A stretch of 64,000 bases of DNA from Haematobia irritans. Lineage: Eukaryota; Arthropoda; Insecta; Diptera; Muscidae. Positions within the stretch are counted from its first letter, which is position 1. Every line of letters begins with the position of its first letter. Both the position numbers and the translations under genes were made by a program. Below are positions 43,093-54,075 of this stretch, piece by piece. The DNA is taken from assembly GCF_050003625.1 (NCBI RefSeq), contig NC_134398.1, positions 60,411,641 through 60,475,640 of the forward strand. Reading direction: 5' to 3'. The notes under the pieces are model-generated. The model did not search any database and had not been told where the DNA came from. It saw nothing but the letters and a program-made list of their open reading frames with translations.

Positions 43093-44013
43093 AAGGGTGG
43101 TTAAAATTTCAAGGGCCGATGTTGATTTTGAATAAAACACAAACTATTTAGGAAATTATTGTAATTTTATTTCATTGTGATATATTGGTATAGCTCAATT
43201 ATGTATGGAACAAAATATCGGCCAAATGGGCGCCGCGACCTCGGTGGCACACCTTCATCCGATGGTCCAAATTGTCGACGACGCTGAGGCATAATGGAGG
43301 TTCTATGCCGTTAATGTGCCGAATTATCTCATCCCATAGCTCTTGAATTGTTGCTGGCTTATCGACGTATACCTTTTCTTTCAAATAATCCCAAAGAAAA
43401 AAGTCCAACGGTGTCAAATCCCATGATCTTGGCGGCCAATTGACATCGCCATTACGTGAGATAACGCGGCCATTGAATTTGATGCGCAAAAGAGCTATTG
43501 TTTCGTTAGCTGTGTGGCAAGTGGCACCGTCCTGCTGAAACCACATATCGTCCACATCCATATCTTCCAATTCGGACCATAAAAAGTTCGTTATCATCTC
43601 ACGATAGCGAACACCATTCACAGTAACTGCCTGACCGGACTCATTTTGGAAAAAATACGGCCCGATGATGCCGCCAGCCCATAAACCGCACCACACAGTC
43701 ACTCTTTGTGGGTGCATTGGTTTTTCGACAATCACTCTTGGATTCTCATTCGCCCAAATGCGGCAATTCTGTTTATTGACGAATCCACTGATGTGAAAAT
43801 GTGCCTCATTACTGAAGATGATTTTCTTCGAAAATTGATCATCCGCTGTTGCCATTTCTTGAAACCATTTAACACGTTGTTGGATTGTGTATCTCTCCAC
43901 GGTTCAAATTGAGTAAGTCTGAAATAGAGAAATGTCAAATAAAATTCGGAAAAAAACTTGGCGTTTAGGTGTGGTTCACATTCAACATCGGCCCTTACAA
44001 TTTAACCACACTT
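43093..44013 (-). mobile_element. Mariner family M2, array unit 1
   Basis: 921 bp; ends AAGGGTGGTTAAAATTTCAA and the inverse of AAGTGTGGTTAAATTGTAAG, with TA at 43091..43092 and 44014..44015. The unoccupied site survives in unit A (CTAAAG-TA-TATTTG, TA at 9707..9708). Shorter than the usual 1.3 kb because the HTH region is deleted. Copies at 45604..46524 and 48115..49035 arose by tandem duplication, not new insertion. Confidence 0.92.
43199..43900 (-). CDS. HTH-less mariner M2 transposase, D-to-N mutant (unit 1)
   Basis: 233 residues, open. MERYTIQQRV (normal N-terminal start of such transposases) is joined in frame to KWFQEMATADDQ and the catalytic domain. FSNEAHF carries Asn where the first catalytic Asp belongs; WFQQDGATCH and LTPLDFFLW keep the other two, 41 residues apart (DD41D spacing). 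It lacks the DNA-binding domain and should be catalytically dead. Similar to M1 but clearly a distinct family. Confidence 0.8.
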   Translation of the reverse strand: MERYTIQQRVKWFQEMATADDQFSKKIIFSNEAHFHISGFVNKQNCRIWANENPRVIVEKPMHPQRVTVWCGLWAGGIIGPYFFQNESGQAVTVNGVRYREMITNFLWSELEDMDVDDMWFQQDGATCHTANETIALLRIKFNGRVISRNGDVNWPPRSWDLTPLDFFLWDYLKEKVYVDKPATIQELWDEIIRHINGIEPPLCLSVVDNLDHRMKVCHRGRGAHLADILFHT

Positions 44014-45603
44014 TATATTTGTGCGGGACACATGAATCTTGAATGTGTTGTGCAGTACATGTAGCGCAAAATTGTGTTTCCGAAAAAGGCCGCATTATGG
44101 AGAAGACTAACGGTGTTTTCGTTTCGCAAAAAATATTTTAGTAATAAAAAGCTTTTCTCCTTTAGCACAAATTTATTACTGACTCTTGAAAACAGAAAGC
44201 ATATATATTGTTACGAATGTGATATTTCTAGATTTAAGTTTATTTAAATTAGTTTCCGTTAATTTAAATTTCAAATTGTAACGATAAAATTACGTCATAA
44301 CTTGTTAAGAGTCATTTCTTTATTTTCTAGTATTTTCCTAAACATCTTTTGTGTTCTTAGTTTTCCAATCGTTCATTGTAAAAGTAACGCCTTTTGTTTT
44401 ACTTATAAATAATTGTAGTAATATGACCCATAATCACTTATGTTATGCCTGCACGACATCTACCAGATAGTAGAATGCACTAGATTATTAGCATAAGCCT
44501 ACTCTAGCATAAGCCAAAGTATGTGTGTCATATCACATTCACAATAACGCCCGATAGAAAGTTCTACCCAATAAACACAAACGTTTGAAAAATGCTAAAT
44601 TTCAACAATTTTTCAAACATTTTTTCAAAGGATTAGGGTAATATTCAAGTTGAGAAATTGTTGAGAAAATCGCGTTCTCAACAAAAAACAGACATTACCC
44701 TCAACAGTGAAATTCAACACATTAGCAATAATATCTCTGGCTTCTGGGGCCATATAAGTCCATATCGGGCGAAAAATATATATGGAAGCTATATCTAAAT
44801 CTGAACCGATTTCAATCAAATTTGGCACACATCACTATACTACCAATTGTACTCCTTGTGTAAAATTTCAAGCTAATCGGGATAAAACTCTGGCTTCTGG
44901 GTCCATATAAGTGCATATCGGGCGAAAGATATATGTGGGTGCTATATCTAAATCTGAATCGATTTCCACCAAATTTGGCACCCATAGCTACAATGCCAAA
45001 TCTACTCCGTGTGCAAAATTTCAACCAAATTGGGCCAAAACTCTGGCTTCTGGGGCCATATAAGTCCATATCGGGCGAAAGATATATATGGGAGCTATAT
45101 CTAAATCTGAACCAATTTCAATCAAATTTGCACACTTGACTATACGACTAAGTGTTATGTTTGTACAAAATTTCAAGCAAATCGGTATAAAACTCTGGCT
45201 GCTGGGTCCATATTAGTGCATATCGGGCGAAAGATATATATAGGGGCTATATCTAATCTGAAACGATTTCTTCCAAAATCAATAGGGTTCTATTCTGACC
45301 CAAATTAGGAACATGTGCCAAATTTGAAGGCGATTGGACTTAAATTGCGGCCTAGACTTTGATCACAAAAATGTGTTCACAGACAGACGGACGGACGGAC
45401 ATGGTTATATCGACTCAGGGATCCACCCTAGGCATTATTGCCAAAGACACCATGTGTCTATCTCGCCTCCTTCTGGGTGTTACAAACATATGCACTAACT
45501 TATAAAAATTATAAAAATTACAAACATGTATGGAACTACAACCGTCAATGCAACATTTGGTGTGACGTAGGCCAATTTCCCATCTTCTAAAGTATCTAAA
45601 GTA

Positions 45604-46524
45604 AAGGGTGGTTAAAATTTCAAGGGCCGATGTTGATTTTGAATAAAACACAAACTATTTAGGAAATTATTGTAATTTTATTTCATTGTGATATATTGGT
45701 ATAGCTCAATTATGTATGGAACAAAATATCGGCCAAATGGGCGCCGCGACCTCGGTGGCACACCTTCATCCGATGGTCCAAATTGTCGACGACGCTGAGG
45801 CATAATGGAGGTTCTATGCCGTTAATGTGCCGAATTATCTCATCCCATAGCTCTTGAATTGTTGCTGGCTTATCGACGTATACCTTTTCTTTCAAATAAT
45901 CCCAAAGAAAAAAGTCCAACGGTGTCAAATCCCATGATCTTGGCGGCCAATTGACATCGCCATTACGTGAGATAACGCGGCCATTGAATTTGATGCGCAA
46001 AAGAGCTATTGTTTCGTTAGCTGTGTGGCAAGTGGCACCGTCCTGCTGAAACCACATATCGTCCACATCCATATCTTCCAATTCGGACCATAAAAAGTTC
46101 GTTATCATCTCACGATAGCGAACACCATTCACAGTAACTGCCTGACCGGACTCATTTTGGAAAAAATACGGCCCGATGATGCCGCCAGCCCATAAACCGC
46201 ACCACACAGTCACTCTTTGTGGGTGCATTGGTTTTTCGACAATCACTCTTGGATTCTCATTCGCCCAAATGCGGCAATTCTGTTTATTGACGAATCCACT
46301 GATGTGAAAATGTGCCTCATTACTGAAGATGATTTTCTTCGAAAATTGATCATCCGCTGTTGCCATTTCTTGAAACCATTTAACACGTTGTTGGATTGTG
46401 TATCTCTCCACGGTTCAAATTGAGTAAGTCTGAAATAGAGAAATGTCAAATAAAATTCGGAAAAAAACTTGGCGTTTAGGTGTGGTTCACATTCAACATC
46501 GGCCCTTACAATTTAACCACACTT
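45604..46524 (-). mobile_element. Mariner family M2, array unit 2
   Basis: Copy of 43093..44013, identical by eye, produced by the tandem duplication. Confidence 0.9.
45710..46411 (-). CDS. HTH-less mariner M2 transposase, D-to-N mutant (unit 2)
   Basis: Same 233-residue protein as in unit 1, with FSNEAHF. Confidence 0.8.
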   Translation of the reverse strand: MERYTIQQRVKWFQEMATADDQFSKKIIFSNEAHFHISGFVNKQNCRIWANENPRVIVEKPMHPQRVTVWCGLWAGGIIGPYFFQNESGQAVTVNGVRYREMITNFLWSELEDMDVDDMWFQQDGATCHTANETIALLRIKFNGRVISRNGDVNWPPRSWDLTPLDFFLWDYLKEKVYVDKPATIQELWDEIIRHINGIEPPLCLSVVDNLDHRMKVCHRGRGAHLADILFHT

Positions 46525-48114
46525 TATATTTGTGCGGGACACATGAATCTTGAATGTGTTGTGCAGTACATGTAGCGCAAAATTGTGTTTCCGAAAAAGG
46601 CCGCATTATGGAGAAGACTAACGGTGTTTTCGTTTCGCAAAAAATATTTTAGTAATAAAAAGCTTTTCTCCTTTAGCACAAATTTATTACTGACTCTTGA
46701 AAACAGAAAGCATATATATTGTTACGAATGTGATATTTCTAGATTTAAGTTTATTTAAATTAGTTTCCGTTAATTTAAATTTCAAATTGTAACGATAAAA
46801 TTACGTCATAACTTGTTAAGAGTCATTTCTTTATTTTCTAGTATTTTCCTAAACATCTTTTGTGTTCTTAGTTTTCCAATCGTTCATTGTAAAAGTAACG
46901 CCTTTTGTTTTACTTATAAATAATTGTAGTAATATGACCCATAATCACTTATGTTATGCCTGCACGACATCTACCAGATAGTAGAATGCACTAGATTATT
47001 AGCATAAGCCTACTCTAGCATAAGCCAAAGTATGTGTGTCATATCACATTCACAATAACGCCCGATAGAAAGTTCTACCCAATAAACACAAACGTTTGAA
47101 AAATGCTAAATTTCAACAATTTTTCAAACATTTTTTCAAAGGATTAGGGTAATATTCAAGTTGAGAAATTGTTGAGAAAATCGCGTTCTCAACAAAAAAC
47201 AGACATTACCCTCAACAGTGAAATTCAACACATTAGCAATAATATCTCTGGCTTCTGGGGCCATATAAGTCCATATCGGGCGAAAAATATATATGGAAGC
47301 TATATCTAAATCTGAACCGATTTCAATCAAATTTGGCACACATCACTATACTACCAATTGTACTCCTTGTGTAAAATTTCAAGCTAATCGGGATAAAACT
47401 CTGGCTTCTGGGTCCATATAAGTGCATATCGGGCGAAAGATATATGTGGGTGCTATATCTAAATCTGAATCGATTTCCACCAAATTTGGCACCCATAGCT
47501 ACAATGCCAAATCTACTCCGTGTGCAAAATTTCAACCAAATTGGGCCAAAACTCTGGCTTCTGGGGCCATATAAGTCCATATCGGGCGAAAGATATATAT
47601 GGGAGCTATATCTAAATCTGAACCAATTTCAATCAAATTTGCACACTTGACTATACGACTAAGTGTTATGTTTGTACAAAATTTCAAGCAAATCGGTATA
47701 AAACTCTGGCTGCTGGGTCCATATTAGTGCATATCGGGCGAAAGATATATATAGGGGCTATATCTAATCTGAAACGATTTCTTCCAAAATCAATAGGGTT
47801 CTATTCTGACCCAAATTAGGAACATGTGCCAAATTTGAAGGCGATTGGACTTAAATTGCGGCCTAGACTTTGATCACAAAAATGTGTTCACAGACAGACG
47901 GACGGACGGACATGGTTATATCGACTCAGGGATCCACCCTAGGCATTATTGCCAAAGACACCATGTGTCTATCTCGCCTCCTTCTGGGTGTTACAAACAT
48001 ATGCACTAACTTATAAAAATTATAAAAATTACAAACATGTATGGAACTACAACCGTCAATGCAACATTTGGTGTGACGTAGGCCAATTTCCCATCTTCTA
48101 AAGTATCTAAAGTA

Positions 48115-49035
48115 AAGGGTGGTTAAAATTTCAAGGGCCGATGTTGATTTTGAATAAAACACAAACTATTTAGGAAATTATTGTAATTTTATTTCATTGT
48201 GATATATTGGTATAGCTCAATTATGTATGGAACAAAATATCGGCCAAATGGGCGCCGCGACCTCGGTGGCACACCTTCATCCGATGGTCCAAATTGTCGA
48301 CGACGCTGAGGCATAATGGAGGTTCTATGCCGTTAATGTGCCGAATTATCTCATCCCATAGCTCTTGAATTGTTGCTGGCTTATCGACGTATACCTTTTC
48401 TTTCAAATAATCCCAAAGAAAAAAGTCCAACGGTGTCAAATCCCATGATCTTGGCGGCCAATTGACATCGCCATTACGTGAGATAACGCGGCCATTGAAT
48501 TTGATGCGCAAAAGAGCTATTGTTTCGTTAGCTGTGTGGCAAGTGGCACCGTCCTGCTGAAACCACATATCGTCCACATCCATATCTTCCAATTCGGACC
48601 ATAAAAAGTTCGTTATCATCTCACGATAGCGAACACCATTCACAGTAACTGCCTGACCGGACTCATTTTGGAAAAAATACGGCCCGATGATGCCGCCAGC
48701 CCATAAACCGCACCACACAGTCACTCTTTGTGGGTGCATTGGTTTTTCGACAATCACTCTTGGATTCTCATTCGCCCAAATGCGGCAATTCTGTTTATTG
48801 ACGAATCCACTGATGTGAAAATGTGCCTCATCACTGAAGATGATTTTCTTCGAAAATTGATCATCCGCTGTTGCCATTTCTTGAAAGCATTTAACACGTT
48901 GTTGGATTGTGTATCTCTCCACGGTTCAAATTGAGTAAGTCTGAAATAGAGAAATGTCAAATAAAATTCGGAAAAAAACTTGGCGTTTAGGTGTGGCTCA
49001 CATTCAACATCGGCCCTTACAATTTAACCACACTT
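48115..49035 (-). mobile_element. Mariner family M2, array unit 3
   Basis: Third copy. Slightly diverged: one base near the right end of the element (GTGGCTCAC for GTGGTTCAC) and changes in the coding frame. Confidence 0.9.
48221..48922 (-). CDS. HTH-less mariner M2 transposase with intact DDD (unit 3)
   Basis: 233 residues. Unlike units 1 and 2 it keeps FSDEAHF, so all three catalytic Asp are present. It also has Cys at residue 12 (VKCFQEM) where the others have Trp. The N-terminal HTH is missing, so sequence-specific binding to its ends is unlikely; it could still dimerise or interfere (inference). Confidence 0.8.
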   Translation of the reverse strand: MERYTIQQRVKCFQEMATADDQFSKKIIFSDEAHFHISGFVNKQNCRIWANENPRVIVEKPMHPQRVTVWCGLWAGGIIGPYFFQNESGQAVTVNGVRYREMITNFLWSELEDMDVDDMWFQQDGATCHTANETIALLRIKFNGRVISRNGDVNWPPRSWDLTPLDFFLWDYLKEKVYVDKPATIQELWDEIIRHINGIEPPLCLSVVDNLDHRMKVCHRGRGAHLADILFHT

Positions 49036-49587
49036 TATATTTGTGCGGGACACATGAATCTTGAATGTGTTGTGCAGTACATGTAGCGCAAAATTGTGTT
49101 TCCGAAAAAGGCCGCATTATGGAGAAGACTAACGGTGTTTTCGTTTCGCAAAAAATATTTTAGTAATAAAAAGCTTTTCTCCTTTAGCACAAATTTATTA
49201 CTGACTCTTGAAAACAGAAAGCATATATATTGTTACGAATGTGATATTTCTAGATTTAAGTTTATTTAAATTAGTTTCCGTTAATTTAAATTTCAAATTG
49301 TAACGATAAAATTACGTCATAACTTGTTAAGAGTCATTTCTTTATTTTCTAGTATTTTCCTAAACATCTTTTGTGTTCTTAGTTTTCCAATCGTTCATTG
49401 TAAAAGTAACGCCTTTTGTTTTACTTATAAATAATTGTAGTAATATGACCATAATCACTTATGTTATGCCTGCACGACATCTACCAGATAGTAGAATGCA
49501 CTAGATTATTAGCATAAGCCTACTCTAGCATAAGCCAAAGTATGTGTGTCATATCACATTCACAATAACGCCCGATAGAAAGTTCTA

Positions 49588-51025
49588 CCCAATAAACACA
49601 AACGTTTGAAAAATGCTAAATTTCAACAATTTTTCAAACATTTTTTCAAAGGATTAGGGTAATATTCAAGTTGAGAAGTTGTTGAGAAAATCGCGTTCTC
49701 AACAAACAACAGACATTACCCTCAACAGTGAAATTCAACACATTAGCAATAATATCTCAAGTGTTATCCTCAAATTGAAATGCATCGCTACTCAATAATT
49801 TGTCAAACAATTTTCGATGCGAGTCAAATTCAAAATTAACATCGTTGCAAATACTTTTCAACCTAAATTTGTATGAATGATATCCCCACTTCAAATTGAA
49901 AGTCAAAGCCAAAATTCTATGAATTTTGTATAATTTATTTATTTTTATCAAAATAAAATATATAATAATACACTACACTACATAATACACTACAATAACA
50001 AATGATAAATAATAATCTTATTAAACATATCAACAAATAAGAACAAAAAAAAAACAACAAAACTTTAAATATCTTAAACATTATTAGTAAACACTTTTGC
50101 ATTGATAATTCGATTTCCTTCCTTTTGGTGTCATAAAACAGCATTAAAATTTATTAACATGCGGGCAATTTGAAATTAGGAACGTACTGGACCGCGTGTT
50201 AGAATTGATTTCCAGCAGAAGGAATTCACAAAATATCCATTTTAAACTTATAATAGCATATGAATTAAACTGACGATGTGATGCACATTTTCATCCAGAA
50301 GTTGTTGATTTCAACAATTTATTGTTTTTAACAATTTTAATTGGTTGCACTTGTAATGTTTCTGGAAACTTTTTCTTGTGATAAGCCACTCATTTTTCAT
50401 TGGTCAGCTTCTTATTGTTTGCAAGAATGTAGCATCCAAAGATTTTAGTTTTCTGCAAATAGATTTAAATTTAGTGACTTCTTTAAAGTGTTGATTTAAT
50501 TTTTCATATTGACGTACCAATTATTATAAACTATTTGAAGCAGTTCCAGTTAATTGTCCACCATTTTTCAATGGTCAGCTTTTTAATGTTTTCAAGAACG
50601 TAGAATCCATAATTTTAGTTTTCTGCAAGGAGATATACATTTAGTGACTTCCTTAAAGTTTTATTTCATTTTTTATTTTCACTTACCTATTTTTATAAAC
50701 TATTTGGTTATTTGTCTAAAATTTTCCATTTTTTTATTTCTTGCAATTGACCACGAACTTCGTTGCACAAATAAGTATTGAAAACCACATGGTTTTTTCG
50801 TTGCATTTTAGGGTAGTGTTTTGTCAAAGTTTTCTCATATTATCTTCAACACCTTTTCAAAGATTTCGTCAACATTTTGACAAATTGGAAGTAATTCGCA
50901 AACAATTTGAAGATGTATTGAAGATGAGCTATTTCAAGTCAAGTTGAATTTATGTTGAAAATTATATTTACCCTCAAACTGAAAAGTTGTTGCATTTGAA
51001 AAACGCTCATCCTGTGTTTATTGGG
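49588..51025. mobile_element. TIR element, CCCAATAAACACA family, 1.44 kb
   Basis: Ends CCCAATAAACACAAACGTTT and, reversed, CCCAATAAACACAGGATGAG; TA at 49586..49587 and 51026..51027. The unit A empty site is TA at 10252..10253. The body is an internally deleted, opposite-orientation relative of 18269..20659: reversed, it shows two of the GTAAGT...TTGCAG modules. The family hairpin is at about 49679. Its left 168 bp were also carried into array units 1 and 2. No transposase. Confidence 0.75.
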
Positions 51026-51082
51026 TAGATAGCCAAGACAACCCAATGTTGAATGTGAACAAGCATTGGAGAAATGCTTATA

Positions 51083-52017
51083 AAGGGTGATTTGTTAAGA
51101 GCTTGATAACTTTTTTTTAAAAAAAAAACGCATAAAATTTGCAAAATCTCATCGGTTCTTTATTTGAAACGTTAGATTGGTCCATGACATTTACTTTTTG
51201 AAGATAATTTCATTTAAATGTTGACCGCGGCTGCGTCTTAGGTGGTCCATTCGGAAAGTCCAATTTTGGGCAACTTTTTCGAGCATTTCGGCCGGAATAG
51301 CCCGAATTTCTTCGGAAATGTTGTCTTCCAAAGCTGGAATAGTTGCTGGCTTATTTCTGTAGACTTTAGACTTGACGTAGCCCCACAAAAAATAGTCTAA
51401 AGGCGTCAAATCGCATGATCTTGGTGGCCAACTTACCGGTCCATTTCTTGAGATGAATTGTTCTCCGAAGTTTTCCCTCAAAATGGCCATAGAATCGCGA
51501 GCTGTGTGGCATGTAGCGCCATCTTGTTGAAACCACATGTCAACCAAGTTCAGTTCTTCCATTTTTGGCAACAAAAAGTTTGTTAGCATCGAACGATAGC
51601 GATCGCCATTCACCGTAACGTTGCGTCCAACAGCATCTTTGAAAAAATACGGTCCAATGATTCCACCAGCGTACAAACCACACCAAACAGTGCATTTTTC
51701 GGGATGCATGGGCAGTTCTTGAACGGCTTCTGGTTGCTCTTCACTCCAAATGCGGCAATTTTGCTTATTTACGTAGCCATTCAACCAGAAATGAGCCTCA
51801 TCGCTGAACAAAATTTGTCGATAAAAAAGCGGATTTTCTGCCAACTTTTCTAGGGCCCATTCACTGAAAATTCGACGTTGTGGCTCGTTAGTAAGTCTAT
51901 TCATGATGAAATGTCAAAGCATACTGAGCATCTTTCTCTTTGACACCATGTCTGAAATCCCACGTGATCTGTCAAATACTAATGCATGAAAATCCTAACC
52001 TCAAAAGAATCACCCTT
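51083..52017 (-). mobile_element. Internally deleted mariner M1 (935 bp)
   Basis: TA at 51081..51082 and 52018..52019; same ends and same internal deletion as the element split by the Gypsy (27668/41470). Because the two lie at unrelated sites, the deleted form itself transposed, presumably using enzyme from a full copy. Confidence 0.92.
51191..51904 (-). CDS. HTH-less mariner M1 transposase, intact catalytic domain
   Basis: 237 residues, open. Residues 1-7 (MNRLTNE) are the normal start, then the deletion joins PQRRIFSEWALEKL in frame. Triad: FSDEAHF, WFQQDGATCH, DLTPLDYFLW (41-residue spacing). The natural C-terminus, GQHLNEIIFKK, is kept. It lacks the HTH needed to bind inverted repeats. 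A dominant-negative or decoy role is possible but unproven. Confidence 0.82.
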   Translation of the reverse strand: MNRLTNEPQRRIFSEWALEKLAENPLFYRQILFSDEAHFWLNGYVNKQNCRIWSEEQPEAVQELPMHPEKCTVWCGLYAGGIIGPYFFKDAVGRNVTVNGDRYRSMLTNFLLPKMEELNLVDMWFQQDGATCHTARDSMAILRENFGEQFISRNGPVSWPPRSCDLTPLDYFLWGYVKSKVYRNKPATIPALEDNISEEIRAIPAEMLEKVAQNWTFRMDHLRRSRGQHLNEIIFKK

Positions 52018-52837
52018 TATTCAATACGGTTTCAAACATTTTTTCAAAGAATTACCTTAAAATTCGATTTGAGAAATTGTTGAGAAAATCGCGTTCTCAA
52101 CAAAAAACAGACATTACCCTCAACAGTAGAATTCTCAACATATTACCAACAACTTTTCAAACTAAATTTCATTTTAATGCTTCAACCCTATTGGAAAATT
52201 TGTTGAAGGCAATCAATTTGCAAGGCCATCTGAATTAATGTTGAATATGGGATTCACTATCAAATTGATATGGTTACATGTGAAAAATACTCATCCTTGT
52301 GTTTGTTGGGAATGAACATAAGCCGATAAATATGCGCGTACCAGATAGTAGTAGATTAATCTAGAAGGTTGTAGGCCAATTAGAGAGAACATTCGAAATC
52401 GTCATATCTCGGTATATAAACCCCTAGCAAAGTTATTGTTAATTCATAATATTCTGAGGAATACAGGACGCTAAAGCTATGTCAGTGTCCTTCATATTTG
52501 CAATCAATTTCGAGAATGTTCCACCTTTTTTATACCCTCCACCATAGGATGGGGGTATATTAACTTTGTCATTCCGTTTGTAACACATCGAAATATTGCT
52601 CTAAGACCCCATAAAGTATATATATTCTGGGTCGTGGTGAAATTCTGAGTCGATCTAAGCATGTCCGTCCGTCCGTCCGTCTGTCCGTCTGTCCGGCTGT
52701 CCGTCCGTCTGTGGAAATCACGCTAACTTCCGAACGAAACTAGCTATCCACTTGAAACTTGGCACAAGTAGTTGTTATTGATGTAGGTCGGATGGTATTG
52801 AAAATGGGCCATATCGGCCCACGTTTACGTATAGCCC

Positions 52838-53700
52838 CCATATAAACCGATCCCCAAATTTGGCTTGCGGAGCCTTCCGGAGCAGCAAAATTCATCCGAT
52901 CCGGTTGAAATTTGGTACGTGGTCTAAGTATACGGTCTCTAACAATCATGCAAAAATTGGTCCATATCGGTCCATAATTATATATAGCCCCCATATAAAC
53001 CGATCCCCAGATTTGACCTCCGGAGCCTCTTGGATGGGCAAAATTCATCCGATCCAGTTGAAATTTGGTACCTGATGTTAGTATACGGTCTCTAAGAACC
53101 ATGCAAAAATTGGTCCATATCGGTCCATAAATATATATAGCTCCCATATAAACCGATCCCCAGATTTGACCTCCGGAGCCTCTTGGAGGAGCAAACTTCA
53201 TCCTACCCGATTGAAATTTGGTACGTGGTGTTAGTATATGGTCTCTAACAACCATGCAAAAACTGGTCCATATCGGTCCATAATTATACATAGCTCCCAT
53301 ATAAACCGATCCCCAGATTTGACCTCCGGAGCCTCTTGGAGGGGCAAAATTCATCCGATCCGTTTGAAATTGGGTACCTGATGTTAGTATACGGTCTCTA
53401 ACAAGCATGCAAAAATTGGTCCATATCGGTACATAATTATATATAGCTCCCATATAAACCGATCCCCAGATTTGAACTCTGGAGCCTCTTGGATGAGCAA
53501 AATTCATCCAATCCAATTGAAATTTAGTACGTGGTGTTAGTATATGGTCTCTATCAACCATGCAAAAATTGGTCCATATCGGTCCATAATTATATATAGC
53601 TCCCATATAAACCGATCCCCAGATTTGACCTCCGGAGCCTCTTGGAGGAGCAAAAGTCATCCGATGCGGTTGAAATTTGGTACATTTCGTTAGTATATGG
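52838..53700. repeat. 153-bp minisatellite in F2
   Basis: About six tandem units, each with CATATAAACCGATCCCCAG and TTGGTCCATATCGGT. Since 153 is divisible by three and no stop falls in one minus-strand frame, a 338-codon repetitive frame (53756..52740) results. It has no homology I recognise and is probably not a gene. Confidence 0.85.
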
Positions 53701-53719
53701 CCTCTAACACCCATGTAAA

Positions 53720-54075
53720 AATTGTCAAATTTTATTACTATAGAAAGTTTTGTCAAAATTTCATTTCTATAGAAAGTTTTGTAAAAAGTTTATTTCTATA
53801 GCAATGTTTGTCAACATTTTATTTCTATAGAAAATTTTGTCAAAATTTTATTTCTATAGAAAATTTTGTAAAAAAATTATTTCTGTAGAAAATTTTGTCA
53901 ACATTTTATTTCTATAGACAATTTTGTCAACATTTTATTTCTATAGAAAATTTTGTCAACATTTTACTTCCATAGAAAATTTTGTCAACATTTTATTTCT
54001 ATAGAAAATTTTGTCAAGTTTTTATTTCTATAGAAAATTTTGTCAAAATTTTATTTCTATAGAAAATTTTGTCAA
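53720..54075. repeat. 30-bp minisatellite in F2
   Basis: Eleven or twelve imperfect units of TTTCTATAGAAAATTTTGTC plus CAACATTTTA. Each contains the palindrome TTTCTATAGAAA. Confidence 0.85.

Larger units (their letters stand above)
42224..49755 (+). repeat. 2,511-bp tandem triplication
   Basis: Units 42224..44734, 44735..47245 and 47246..49755 (the last one base shorter). Each holds the right part of F1, a mariner M2, 550 bp of flank and the first 147 bp of a TIR element (44567-44734 in unit 1). Breakpoints are inside F1 (AAA-CTC-TGG) and the TIR element (TAT-CTC-AAG) and share CTC. Units 1 and 2 look identical; unit 3 has about six differences. Confidence 0.95.
51042..52310. mobile_element. 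CCCAAYAAACACA-family MITE holding a mariner
   Basis: About 332 bp when the mariner (51083..52017) is removed. Flanks AA at 51040..51041 and 52311..52312; unit A has the single AA at 10266..10267. The right end CTCATCCTTGTGTTTGTTGGG matches the family; the left end is variant (CCCAATGTTGAATGTGAACA). The inner TTGTTGAGAA hairpin is present (about 52076). Confidence 0.75.
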
